From positions 186,001 to 250,000 of the forward strand of contig JALLLT010000032.1 of NCBI GenBank assembly GCA_025266875.1: 64,000 nt of DNA, read 5' to 3'. The stretch is from Fennellomyces sp. T-0311 (lineage: Eukaryota > Mucoromycota > Mucoromycetes > Mucorales > Lichtheimiaceae). The translations under genes and the position numbers were made by a program. Shown here piece after piece: positions 52,129-63,595 of this stretch (its first letter is position 1; each line of letters begins with the position of its first letter). The notes below the pieces were generated by a model that had not been told where the DNA came from, ran no database searches, and was given only the letters and a program-made list of their open reading frames with translations.

Positions 52129-53839
52129 TCAGTGATACATTACCCATCGGAAGTCATCGTCCATAATATAATTCATAGTAATTTTTGACCACAATAGTTG
52201 CATCGTGGTGGAGGGCAGCTCTACTTTGCTAAAGTAGAGATTTCGAAGGCTTTTGGACTTGGAAATACTTCTCGCAGCTATATCTGAAAGTTCCAGGTGC
52301 GTAAGCTTCAAATGGTGTAGTCGCGGGTGATGCTCTATCATACGAGCAAATTCGTTCATATCAGCTTCACAGATCGAGCCCAATGAATCTGTGAAATGCA
52401 GATATTCCAGGCTTTGAATACTTGTCGCCAGGTGTACAGCCGATGGTGTAAGATTCATGCATCTGACAATCGATAACAACGTGAGCGAGTTTAGTTCTCG
52501 GCAGTGCTCCAAAAGCTGGACAAATGTTTGACTGCGAAGATCAAACTCGGTCAGGCTCAAAGCGGAAAGATGTTCCAGTCCCATTAGAGCAGCAAAGATT
52601 TCTTCCACTGTCCTTCGTAACTGTGTTGTCCAGCGTACATTGACATTCTCTAAATGAACAGCCTTGAGACTTGGAAAATGTTGTATCACGGGAGCGATGT
52701 TTGAAATTAACGAGTTGGTGTGGTCTACGAGGTGCAGTTCGGTCAACTGTGGTATTGAAAATGATGATAAAAGTTTCCATCCTGGATCGGCACGGGAAAA
52801 TTTGGAGATGCGCAAATAGATGTACTTCAGTGTAGGACGGGCTTTCTCCAGCAAGGGCAGTACACATTGCACCCTAGATAGGTGTTCGAATGCTATGCAT
52901 TGTATTCCTTCGTTTCCCTCACTCTTCGTCGATGATTGCAGTATATTGTCTTTGATGTGTTGGAATGCGAGCGGCTGATTACCAATCATGGACAACTGTG
53001 GGCAATGCTGTAAAATATCTGGCAGTAAGTCGTCGATCTGGAACGTGTCTATCACCACATGTCGAATTTTGGGTATTGACCGAATAATCCCTAGGATTTT
53101 AGGTATCTTGATGAATGCTCCACCGATCTCGATGCTGAGTAGTGACGAATGAGGCTTAGTCAGCTCTTCACCACGATCACTGAAGCGGTTATTGACGACC
53201 TTGATGGCGGTAAGATTTGGACAACGTGAGAGAATCGCCTTTATGCACAGCGGAGAGTTGTCGTCCGTGACAAGATGCAACTCTTTCAATGCTTTTTTGA
53301 AACGAGTAATTGTGCTGTATATCGGACGGACCAGCTTCGTTCCGCTCCTGAAGGATGAGCCTATACGCAGTGTCAAGTTAGAATGATTCCATGATAGTTT
53401 ACCGTGTTGACATACCACTAGAGATGAGCTTTAAAGAGCGTAGTTTCGGTAACTCGTGATCTGCAAGAGCTTCGATACAAATTGCTAGGTTTTCTGGAAG
53501 GCTGTCGAAACACACTTCTTCCACATGCTCAGATACAAAAGAGAAAGCGGATAGCGGTTGCTTGTCAAGCCAAGGATTGCGCGTAGTGAATTCGATTTTC
53601 CGCCAAATGTCAGAGACAGCTGATATTCGGCATTGCCAGGTGCGCGAAACCTGCAGGCACTCGCTGATCGTCTCGAAATCAAGTCGACAAAGGACATTAC
53701 ACATGATCTCGAAAGCACAATCAGCAACGAAATCTCTTCCGGTGAATAAATTTTGTTCTTGTCGCTGTACAATGTCTGTTGCAAGCCGCTTGTCCATTAA
53801 AATGTCGCATTCTGGTGCTTTTCGTTTTTTATGTGACAT
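52129..53839 (-). CDS. F-box and leucine-rich-repeat-like protein
   Basis: Two exons. The first starts MSHKKRKAPECDILMDKRLA and contains an F-box-like segment, FVADCAFEIMCNVLCRLDFE followed by TISECLQVSRTWQCRISA and IWRKIEF. That segment would bind Skp1 in an SCF ubiquitin ligase. An intron (GTATGTCAACACG... ending CGTATAG) joins LISS-G to SSFRSGTKLV. The second exon is a series of irregular leucine-rich repeats such as LKELHLVTD, LTAIKVVNN, LSMIGNQPLA, LTELHLVDH, LKAVHLENVNVRW, LSALSLTEFDL and LYFSKVELPSTTMQLL. This is typical of the large fungal F-box/LRR families whose substrates are unknown. The inner ATG at 53839 is preferred over 53875 because MSHKKRK begins the hydrophilic N-terminus. 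Confidence 0.8.
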
Positions 53840-54308
53840 ATGAACGAGTGTGAAACAAAAGACAGTGGTCAACATTTTTAAAAGTCACGTGGACCAAGCA
53901 CAGGCCGGACTTTACTATATCGATGCCGCAAGAAGTGTTTACTACAGCGCAATAACTACTGTTATTTGCGGATCATTAAAGACAACAATCTCATGCATTC
54001 CTAGTTTCTTTTCCGTTATTGTCAAACACTTTACTCAATGCCTGGACAGACATCACAGAGGCCACGTGAGTCCTTACAAATATAGCGACTTCCCTCCGGT
54101 GTCAAATGTTTGGAGACATGGTGTCGTAGCAGGCTCAATATAACTACTTTCACTACCGCCCATGTTTGTGTACTTGACCCAGATGGCGCTGTCAATATAA
54201 ATTGAACACCTTGTTGAAGTGTTTGTCTTTTTTTTCGTAATGTACGAAGGAGGTTGTCACTTCTGTGGATGATGGTAGATATATTGCAGTCAGCAATCTA
54301 CATTTCAG

Positions 54309-54497
54309 ATTTGTGTCAAAGAATGTAAGCCATCATCAAAAGCATTGTGTACAAGATGTGGATGGTCCCAGTGGTTTATTTTTGATGCTACCCACCGGCA
54401 ACGTATCTTTGTTGTACAGAATGTTAAAGCAGAATGGCTGATTAGTACTGCCACCTGTCTGCTGAGTAGCTACCATAGTAAAAACTTGTTCGGATAG
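54309..54497 (+). pseudogene. exon-like fragment with paired cysteines
   Basis: After an acceptor-like TACATTTCAG the frame reads ICVKECKPSSKALCTRCGWS, QWFIFDATHRQRIFVVQNVK and AEWLISTATCLLSSYHSKNL, then stop. C-x4-C-x8-C-x2-C suggests a zinc-ribbon-like site. An upstream piece with GGCHFCG (about 54250) could be the other half but does not splice in frame. No family is recognised. Confidence 0.3.
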
Positions 54498-55059
54498 ACC
54501 CGCCTAGCATCATCGAGATAGCTACACAGAGTGCAGACGAACTCTTTCTGTGGAGATATTGTGTGCCGCATGTTCAAGTAGTATATTACTACCGTTTCTC
54601 CACTTCCTTTTTTATCATGCTCTAGGCGATGTGTGTTCATTTTTAGCAGTTAGCTTTGCCATGTCATAAAGTTGAAAGAGTATGAATTCTAGTTGGAAGG
54701 TTAATTGGCCTGTCCCTATAGGTACGTGGTCGCTTCCTTGCGGTACAAGTGTATAGTTATAGGATGAAGAGAGCTGATGCCATATCTGATTCCATGTCAT
54801 AAAGTTAAGTCCCCTTTTTAACTTTTAGTTGCAAAAGTTTCTCTGCAGCTAATGATAGCATCAAGTATCAGGGATGTTTCCACAAATGCATGGATACCTT
54901 GCTCATCTCAATTGTTCTATACTTTCCGTTAAATTCAATATCTATCTTGAATTTCGTTCCGTCATCATCATCTTTTCTTGTTAATAATCATCATATGACT
55001 CTGGTTTCATATTTCCTATATACCAGCGACAAGATCCCCCAAATAGTAGGATTAGAAAC

Positions 55060-55308
55060 TACCAGGCTGAATAGCTTGTGGAGGGAAGCTTACATTTCAT
55101 TTCCAAGCTTCTTCACGGTAGCCCATTGTGGCGATTACCTCTTCTTTCGACAACAGCAACGGAGAACCCAACATTATTACTCCAAAACAAAAAGTCGTGT
55201 CAAACGTGTACGTATTGTGCAAGCGCCGGGTGTTCGATATGCAGTAAGGTTCGATGGACGAATGAAAAGCAAAAGATGCTCCAGATTATCGACCGAGGAA
55301 AATGACAA
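55060..55308 (+). pseudogene. exon-like fragment with a cysteine cluster
   Basis: One frame contains SCQTCTYCASAGCSICSKVR followed by WTNEKQKMLQIIDRGK and stop, giving C-x2-C-x2-C-x4-C-x2-C at 55198-55242. It may belong with the fragment at 54309-54497 as remains of one Cys-rich gene. A competing frame over the same bases is also open. Confidence 0.3.
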
Positions 55309-56427
55309 CAACCTTTTTTAATCTTAATACAGGGCCGTACTGTATTAGATTGGCGATTTTGTGCTGTGTGTCTTCAATTGATGACCTGTATACCTATTGT
55401 TCGTGGGCAAGCGGCAAAATATTGAACGACACGGTGTATAGTTTCATTTCGGGCGAGTGTCACCAAACAAATGTCATTCTAAAGCCAGTCGTTTTTAAGC
55501 TTTGAAAATCCTTGTGGCGAGAGCACCGCAGTCGAGCAGTTTGTTTTGATCATGCAATAAAACTTTAAAAAGAGCCTCAGCTTTATAACACACAACCATG
55601 GCATGCTGTGATCTACTATGAACGAGGATTTGTGTGTCGCTAAACATACCAGTGGTTACTTTAACTCACACTATGGAGGTATGATTATATGTGTGCTAAT
55701 CATGGTATTGGCTACGATATGAATCTTTGGGTTTAAATTGCATAAAAAAATAAAGCGCCTTACCGCAGATTGTATAGCCTCTTTTGGCATAGACTCTTAA
55801 AATGTCATTGTCGACTAGTGGCTGTTTCAATATGCAGCGGCGGCTTTGCCAAACGAACATTCTGGTATCAGAATGGCGAAGTACGCTTCATACATACCCG
55901 AACGGCTGTTTTTCAGAAATAATCTTCGTTGCTGCAGCTGACTATAACACTTGAATTGATTCAAATCAGGTGGTACAGGCTGGAAATACACATGACAAGG
56001 TCATACACTGCTCTTATCCGTGGTTTTATAACACCGTTTCAAACGTATAAGTGTTGTTGACAAGAACAAGTTTGTCACCTGTATCATGGGTTACTTTTTT
56101 GTGATGGAAGTTATTACCCAGTGTTTGCGCGTTATTCACTGGTTTGGCTCCCGGGTAATAGATTTCACGACTGGTAGCACCGCAGTCAATTAGACAAAAC
56201 AATCCAGTTTCCAAAAGCTGTATAGTTTGTTTTAAGAGCTTCTTCAATGATCCATACTATTCTCTGTGTCCAGAGCACACCATATTGGATGTCCGGAAAT
56301 GTTTTACTCTAAACTGTGAAACAAGGTTCTGGACATAGAAAAAGTAGATAAAGGTCCAGCTATGCATGATATATCATCATTTTGTTGTCATCTATGTCCA
56401 TGCCAATGACTATCATGAGAACGGTTT

Positions 56428-57124
56428 CTAAAATAGCAGTTCCCACTCTTTGTATCCTGCTGATAAGGCCCACGTTTTAAGATGATCCGTGCGTATTTGA
56501 AAAAGAACGAGCAGAACGATTCCAAGTACGTGGTCAAGTGGCAATGATCTGTGTTGCACCAAATCGATGAACTTGACAATCGATCGGTTTGTGTGTGGGG
56601 TTTGCCAAGGCGGTCGGGATTCGTGCCAAGTGAATGCATTTGACAAACCGACGCTGTTCCGTATTTCCGAGACGGTTAAAGGGAAGACGAGATGAGGAGT
56701 AGCAGAATGCGTGGTCGGACGCTCAGACCTCCTACAATCGATAAAGCCCCTGAGGATTGCAAGCCAAAAGGGCAGGTTTGGCTCAGACTCCTTGCGGAGC
56801 TTTTTTGCGCTACTGCGTGCTTCCAATATGCTGCTTAATGACACACAAGTGATTAGTTTTTACTTTCAATCGAGTGCTATCATACGCTGGGCACCAGGTC
56901 TACCCGTTACACAAACGGCGAAAAGGCATGGACCCTGTTTTTCTTCTTCAGCTGCCTGACATGCGATGAAGAAAGACGCGCGCGCAAGAGCCTCCTGCGA
57001 AGAAAAGTTATCTTGGGGGGTGGGAGAGGACTTCTTGGGGGTGCTGGTCGCACGACTGGGGTGTAGTTTTGCGTACTATAATATGTGTCCATGCCACTGA
57101 CGGATCTTTTTTTAGCACAGCCAT
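56428..57124 (-). pseudogene. overlapping coding-like frames, unresolved gene
   Basis: From an ATG at 57124 the frame starts MAVLKKDPSVAWTHIIVRK. A second frame reads MDTYYSTQNYTPVVRPAPPR. A third, about 57051-56866, reads STPKKSSPTPQDNFSSQEAL, ARASFFIACQAAEEEKQGPC and LFAVCVTGRPGAQRMIALD, then stop. Further on, 56844-56428 gives SVGLSNAFTWHESRPPWQTP. The third frame looks most like protein but lacks an ATG. Splicing, a frameshift or decay could explain this. Confidence 0.35.
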
Positions 57125-57333
57125 GACGGAAGCTGAGTTGATTGTACAGGTGAGAGAAGAGGAGAGGACACAGAACGTGGTCGGATGAAAAGCCTGAACT
57201 GGAAGTGGAAACATATAGTGTGTAACGAATGACGACAGGCTGCGTCCCGCTTTTTAAAGTGTCCGTGGGCCACCTCCGTTGTCAGCTTTTTTTTTCTTGT
57301 TTTCCCTTTTCACTTTTCCTCTCTCATTCTACA

Positions 57334-58138
57334 ATGGTAAGCGCCTGCTCCCCTCCAGACCCTCCCGTGCTAATCCCAGCGCTCGTGGGCTAGGCCGACC
57401 AACTGACTGAAGAACAAATTGCCGAGTTCAAGGAAGCCTTCTCGCTGTTTGACAAAGATGGCGACGGCTCCATCACCACCAAGGAATTAGGCACGGTGAT
57501 GCGCTCGCTCAACCTGAACCCCACCGAAGCCGAGCTGCAGGATATGGTGAGTGGGTCTTTCATTATCAGGGCGATATGCTGGTCGAGCCCTGGATTCTTG
57601 GCATTTTTTTATGCACTATTTTTTTTGTATTTTGTATTGACTTCCGGTTGCCGTGCAATGTAGGTGAACGAGGTTGACAGCGATGGCAACGGCACTATCG
57701 ATTTCAGCGAATTCTTGACCATGTTGGCAAGGTAACACACCACCCTGGCACGCGTACTGTGTGCCCTCAGGCTGACGCCCTTTTATAGAAAAATGAAGGA
57801 CACGGATTCTCAGGAAGAGATTCAGGAAGCGTTTAAGGTGTTTGATAAAGACGGCAACGGATACATCTCGGCAGCAGAGTTGCGCCACGTGATGACCTCG
57901 TTGGGTAAGTTTGTCTCTCTTTTTTCCTTGTTTTCCCTTGCGGACAGGCGGTCGTTAACAGGCTCCAAACAGGCGAGAAGCTTTCTGAGGAGGAGGTCGA
58001 CGAGATGATAAGAGAGGCCGACATCGACAACGATGGACAGATCAACTACGAAGAGTTCGTAAAGATGATGGTAAGGGTTTGCGCGTGTGGGCCGTCTTCC
58101 GCTTGCTAAACAGCCCGTTTGCACAGATGTCCAAATAA
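57334..58138 (+). CDS. CMD1: calmodulin
   Basis: Calcium sensor of 149 residues with four complete EF-hand loops: [36 protein letters not shown] and [12 protein letters not shown]. The exons are ATG alone, [16 protein letters not shown] to [16 protein letters not shown] to [26 protein letters not shown] to [22 protein letters not shown] to EEFVKMM, and a 12-base last exon for MSK and stop. All junctions stay in phase with GT/AG introns. An intron directly after the start codon is also known for calmodulin genes of other eukaryotes. There is no obvious TATA box; the leader is CT-rich. Its stop lies 162 bases from the convergent VPS35 stop. Confidence 0.98.
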
Positions 58139-58300
58139 AAATATCACCAAGCCAGGCTTTTCCTCCGCTCAAACCCACCCAAAATAACGTAGAACAAAGC
58201 AAACCGTGTGCTGGTTGTCTCTCTTTTTTGTACATTGCCGTATACTCTTTTACAACATAAAGAATCAAGGATATAAGTGTGTGTGCGTGTGTGTATCTTT

Positions 58301-61300
58301 TTACAGCTCTGGGCCCAGCTCTACATCAGCGTACGATGGACCTTCCGCGCGCTCCTTGCGGCCCTTTATGTGCTGCAACGTAGCACGGAAGTGTCTGCGA
58401 ACATAGGCGGGCATGGGACCCTCTGGCTCCATCAGCGAGGAGGAATTGGACGTGGGCGGGTGCTGGTCGGGGTTATCCATGTTGCCCAAGTTGGTATGGA
58501 TCAAATCGATCAAGCTGTTTAAATACTTGACAGTGATCTGCAGCCGGCATCAATAAGAGTATAAATGAACTCTGTTTGCGCTCCCAACTTACCGCGTCAT
58601 TGCCCTTTTCATAGTAGTATATGTATCGGTTGAGGATCTCCACAAACAGCTGGACGTTTGTCACTGCATCCATGCAACTATCTGCAATCTTGAGCGCCTT
58701 TTGCAAGCATTCCAAAGCGCGCTTCCCGTTGCGGAACGGCCCTTCCTCGCCGGCCTTTTCTTCCTCGTCGCTCCACCACAGATGGGAGGACAGCGTCACT
58801 GCCCGCGACTGATCCGGCTTCTTCAGCAGCTTGGCGCTGTGCAACGCCGCTTTAGTGATGAGTGTGTCATATGTCTCGGCTGAGAAGACTCGTGTTTGCT
58901 GCAATGCGCCAATGATGCAGGTGATTGCTTGGAACTGCGCACGAGACTCGGAAATCGACTCTTCATAGATCGTGAACGCCTGCACAAAAAACTCGTACGC
59001 GATCTCTTCAAAGCCGCACTCATCCGCGCTCTGGCCCGCAAGCAGGAAGAAGCGAAGGCATTGGCCGGCACACTCGTCGCATTTGTTGTACAACATGGAG
59101 ATTGTCTGATGGATAAATCGGAAAAGCGCAGTCGTTTTCTTTTCCCAGAATTCGTCCTGTCCCCTCGGTTAATTATTCTGCCTCTTCCTTCTGTCGAACT
59201 CCAGTTTACCTTGTTGTCCTGGATCTTGTATCGACGAGCAAGCTTCATGGCTGATATGATCAACGAGGGTGACGTGTATCGCACTCGACTTCCGCCCTCG
59301 CTGAAGAGCTTGCGTGCCGCAGACAAGAGCTGAATGTAGCAAAAAAAAGCTTTAGAATACTCGCCAACTGGTTCGGATCAAGTATTTACCAAGAACTGAG
59401 TGTCGTCGTTATCTGATCGGAACAAATGGACCAGTTTGGCCATCCATCCTTGCTCTTCGGCAAACTCTTCTTGCTCCAAGCTCATTGTTCGACCACGGAC
59501 ACCATACATGGGTGAGGTGGGAACAGCGCCCACAGGTGCATCCTTTTGATCGCGCAGCAATACGTCGCAAAGTTCTAGAATGTCATGCACATCCTCAGGA
59601 CTGCTGATAATCGTTTGGTTCTTGAGGATGCTGGAAATCATGGCATGTGCAACGGCACGGCGGGTATTATACGGTCGAACGGCTAACAGAGATTGATAGT
59701 TGGAGAGTGCTAGCAACGTAAGAACCGAAGTATAGCTGTTGATAGGTGACAGCAGTAGAGAAAGTAGGTTTGCTTCGGTGACCTTGGAATGAAGATCCGC
59801 AGAATCGGAGTATTCGATAACCTTATCCTTTGCATAGAGCAGAATTTGATCCACGTATTCCAGACGTTCGGGGTAGCATGACAAAGACAGATTCGTCATT
59901 GAGACAAGCAGCGCAGTCAAGTCTTGGATCGAAAGATCCGGTCGTGCCTATTCATAATCCTGTTTAACTATCCACCCTATTCAGATAGTCATTCGTCCCT
60001 TTTACCTTGACGAGTTCCACGACTTGTTCCCAGAAAACAACAAATAGCTCCACATCTTCAGGAATACCTCGAACCTTCTTGACCTCCTCTTCTTCCTCCT
60101 CTTTCGTGTCCTCAGCCTTTTTGGCCTCATCAATCTTGACTTTTTCATCCTTCGACTCTGACTCTGACTCTTTTTCCTCTGTTTCTGCAGGTTCTTTCTT
60201 GGTTTCTTCCGCACCATTGGGGCCACCCTGCGTTTCCTTTTCCTCAGTGTCAAGACTAGCGTCGTTGATCGCCAACTCTTCGGTCTCTTCTTCTCCTTGA
60301 AGTTCACGTTGGAGTCGCTTTCTCTTTTCAAGTTGAGCGAGTCTAGCTTCCTCTTCCTTCTTTTGTCTGGCTTCAATCGATATATCCGATTCTGCTTCTC
60401 TGGCGGCGTACGCTGCCAATCGATCAATAAGCGAAATGATAATGTGCTTGATATTGACTCTTGGGTGAAGCTGCGCTACTGCCGAAAGAAACGGCTGAAG
60501 CGTACGAAGATGGAAATCATCGGGAAAGACCTGCACGCACCTTGTTCATCCTTTTGCGCCGCTTTTCATATTAAGAAACATACCTGGATAATCACTTCCA
60601 TCAAGTACTCTTGAGCAATCACATCGCGACAACTGACGACCTGATCGAGAATGCCCGGCAAAATCAACTGGATAAGAAAAGGGTTAGTTGTAAATAAACA
60701 TCTTCCCTCCCAAAAAGAAAACTTACGCTTTGGTAGATGCGCAGGTCAACACCATCCAGTTGACTCAGCCGAACAAGATTCGTACCCACAAGAATCCGCA
60801 ACTCGCGGCGCTCGGCTTCTCTCTTTTCCCGATCTCGCGTGTGACCCTGGTGCTGCAGACGGACCCACAGCTTATTCATCTCGGTGAAATTGGTAAGAAT
60901 AAAGTGGACCGACTCATGGACATTTCCTTCTGGCCTTATCGATTCCAAGGGCATCAGAGCAAAGTATAGAGAAAAAGTAGACGCTAACTTACCCTGAACT
61001 TTCGCCGACGGGCAAGTAATCACGGGTCGACCCACTCAAGTAGTGTCTGAGAAAAAGACCTCTTGTAGGATGCTGTACACCGCGCGTCATTTCCATCATG
61101 TCCCGCATTATTTCTCGAACTGGGGCATCGGGTGTACTCATATAGACCGAACCCACCGTAATCATCAAATACAGGCGAGGAACGATATTACCGGCATACT
61201 GCACCAATTCGTACAAGTCCGCAAGATGATGACGCTCAGCACTATGCGCCTCCGTCAGAAATATCGTCATGTGTCGCATCGCATCAAAGATAGCCATGTC

Positions 61301-61677
61301 TATCTACCATGTTCAGTTTCATATCTCTTTCCCTTGCCACCCTATCAAACGTACACAGCTCATAATAGTTCTTTGGAGTTAAAACCGATGTACGTAGCTC
61401 GGACAACATATTGGAGCAGTGTTTCAATCCGTCCATGAGTTTGTTGTTATCCTAACCAAGCGTATTAGAAAAAAACCGGGGTTCAAGGAGTACATATGAA
61501 CTATAACAGCTTCCTCCTCTTACAGCACATAAAACAGAAACAGAAGGAAAAAGAGGGTGGACTTACAAGACACTTTTTCATTTGGTGCGCCTGAATCTTG
61601 ACGACATTAAGAACTTCATCGAGAAGCTTGGCTTGATCCTCAGGCGGGGCAGGGGTACTGGGTATAACGACACTCAT
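58301..61677 (-). CDS. VPS35: VPS35, retromer cargo-selective subunit
   Basis: Alpha-solenoid core of retromer, which returns receptors from endosomes to the Golgi. The N-terminus [20 protein letters not shown] runs to [12 protein letters not shown], then [20 protein letters not shown], then the diagnostic [17 protein letters not shown], which contacts VPS26. Later blocks are [47 protein letters not shown] helices ([20 protein letters not shown]), [59 protein letters not shown] and the C-terminal solenoid [20 protein letters not shown]. It ends ADVELGPEL. About 100 Lys/Glu-rich residues are inserted between AAREAES and RGIPEDVEL; similar insertions occur in other fungal VPS35. Around nine short introns interrupt the gene. 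Confidence 0.95.
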
Positions 61678-62314
61678 TTCCGTATTTGTGTTCGTATGGC
61701 TGTAATTTCCGAAAAGCTGTTCAAGGTCGGACGTCTATTGTTTATGCAAAAATCTCGGAAATGGTTGGAGAGACACGGTATTCTTGCTGGTAAATAGAGG
61801 AAAAGGAAAAGGTTCAAGCACGGGTTTCTTGCCTGTGCAGGAACTCAAACTTGGCTGCGGGCCTCTAGTCAACTCCGAGCTATATAACAAAAAAAAAGTG
61901 CCAAGTGCTGCTTGATTGTTACAGAAAACAACTTTTACTAGCCATTCAATATGCTTTTTCCTCATTTATTAATTTCTTGCGCGCAATATACAGACCGTTG
62001 TATCTATCGCCGAACCATATCTTTCTGAGAATCGCATTGAAGATACGCTTTTCATTTCATTACGTAACTGGAAAGGCTCCGTTTATCACCTGCATGAAGT
62101 CTGATATTACCCAGGATTTCCAATGGCATGGCAATCGATAGGTTGCTTAGCAACAGCGATACCACCATGATACAGACAACATTTTGCTGTCGCGCACTAC
62201 AAAGAAGTGAAGTCTTCTGCCATCACAGACGTCTGATCGGGGTTTACTTTCTACCGGGCCAGCCGCAAATAAATTTTAAAGCCTTTTGTTGTCTTTCACC
62301 CCTTGTCGATAAAA
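61678..62314. promoter_or_regulatory. divergent promoter region of VPS35 and the PPR gene
   Basis: 637 bases between two divergent start codons (61677 minus, 62315 plus). No ORF of note. The region before 62315 is CT-rich (TTGTTGTCTTTCACCCCTTG), like a leader. Confidence 0.5.
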
Positions 62315-63595
62315 ATGTTGAGACGGCCAGTGACCATGATGCTCCCCAGAGCACGCATTCCTGCCCATGCAATTGCCGTACGCCATGCACACACCGTGAA
62401 GCAATTGCATTATCGTCCGGTGAAAGCCAACTCGAATCCAAAGTTAACCCGATCACTTCGAGATGCCGTTCGAAAGCACAATGCAGGAGCTGTTTGGAAT
62501 GCCTACGTTGCTCTAAACGACAGTAATCAGCTCAACAAGTTGCCTTTGGAATACCATTCGATGGCGCTTCAATCGTTCCGGTTAAAAAAACTGGTTGCAT
62601 ATGGACCGGAAGAAATCGACACTGTCAAGGAGCGTCTGCTGTATATCTGGACCAACATGCAGGCATCGGGCCACAAACCTGATGTACGCGACTATAACCA
62701 CATTATCGACTTTTTTGGTCGTGCGGGTGACTGGGAGGCATGCAACAAGTACTTTGAAGAATTGGAATCGCAAAGAACTACTTCTTCGCTGTGGAGCAAA
62801 GGACTGCAACCTACGGTATACAGCTATAACGTATTGATGCGTGCAGCCATTGCCAATAACCGACCCGAGCAAGTGTTTGTGATCCGCAACAAGATGAAGA
62901 ATGCCGGTGTTCAACCGAATGCATTCACTTACGACACCATGATTGAAGCCCATGGACGATTGGGTAATGTCAAAGGTGCTGATCGTGTATTCCAAGAACG
63001 GTATGGGCCCAGGGAAAAGAAGCCTGTGGCAGCACCAGCCAAAAAGTCGCGTTTTGCTTCTTTGCTCTCGTCCTACTCCACACCGCCGGCTGCTAATCCC
63101 GATATCCTCGGCACTCTTGTCCGTCAAAATACACTGACCGAATCAGGCAAGCCCAAGCCCTCGACGCATACCTTTGTTGCCTTGCTCGATGCTCATGGTC
63201 GTCAGGGCAATTTGCGAAGTCTCGAATATATCTACAAAACCATGTTGCCTGCCTACAAAGTCAAGCCTGATCTCGAACTGTACAATACCATGATCCGTTG
63301 GTACTGTGAACATCGCAATGTCGACAAGGCTCGTCGCGTGTTCTTTGACTTGGAACGTTCGGGACTTCAGCCAAGTGTTGTCACATTTAATTATCTCTTC
63401 CGCCACGAGGCTCTCCGTGAACGAAACCCGCGTACGGCCGAAACCTTGCTGGACTTTATGAACAACATGTATAACCTTCAGCCATTACAGTCCATGTATC
63501 GTGCACTTATCAAGTCTTACAACAAACGAAACCTGGATGAGGATGCTGACCGATTATTCCGCGAATACATGTCCAAAGACCCCTCCCAACGATAA
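62315..63595 (+). CDS. mitochondrial pentatricopeptide-repeat protein
   Basis: A single-exon 426-residue protein. The N-terminus MLRRPVTMMLPRARIPAHAI, then AVRHAHTVKQLHYRP, is Arg-rich without acidic residues, as in mitochondrial presequences. Degenerate 35-residue PPR helical pairs follow: HKPDVRDYNHIIDFFGRAGD, LQPTVYSYNVLMRAAIANNR, VQPNAFTYDTMIEAHGRLGN, PKPSTHTFVALLDAHGRQGN, VKPDLELYNTMIRWYCEHRN, LQPSVVTFNYLFRHEALRER and LQPLQSMYRALIKSYNKRNL. It likely binds organellar RNA for processing, stability or translation, but the target cannot be read from sequence. A linker of about 50 residues (KKPVAAPAKKSRFASLLSS) separates repeats 3 and 4. The ATG at 62315 starts the presequence; an upstream in-frame stretch has no better start. 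Confidence 0.93.
   Translation: MLRRPVTMMLPRARIPAHAIAVRHAHTVKQLHYRPVKANSNPKLTRSLRDAVRKHNAGAVWNAYVALNDSNQLNKLPLEYHSMALQSFRLKKLVAYGPEEIDTVKERLLYIWTNMQASGHKPDVRDYNHIIDFFGRAGDWEACNKYFEELESQRTTSSLWSKGLQPTVYSYNVLMRAAIANNRPEQVFVIRNKMKNAGVQPNAFTYDTMIEAHGRLGNVKGADRVFQERYGPREKKPVAAPAKKSRFASLLSSYSTPPAANPDILGTLVRQNTLTESGKPKPSTHTFVALLDAHGRQGNLRSLEYIYKTMLPAYKVKPDLELYNTMIRWYCEHRNVDKARRVFFDLERSGLQPSVVTFNYLFRHEALRERNPRTAETLLDFMNNMYNLQPLQSMYRALIKSYNKRNLDEDADRLFREYMSKDPSQR

Larger units (their letters stand above)
53840..57121. other. fragmented region with coding-like pieces on both strands
   Basis: No complete gene. It holds a Cys-containing plus-strand piece at 54309-54497, a Cys-cluster piece around 55198-55242, two related minus-strand pieces near 55510-55560 and 56160-56215, and a minus-strand set of overlapping frames at about 56428-57124. 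These are described separately. Confidence 0.4.
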
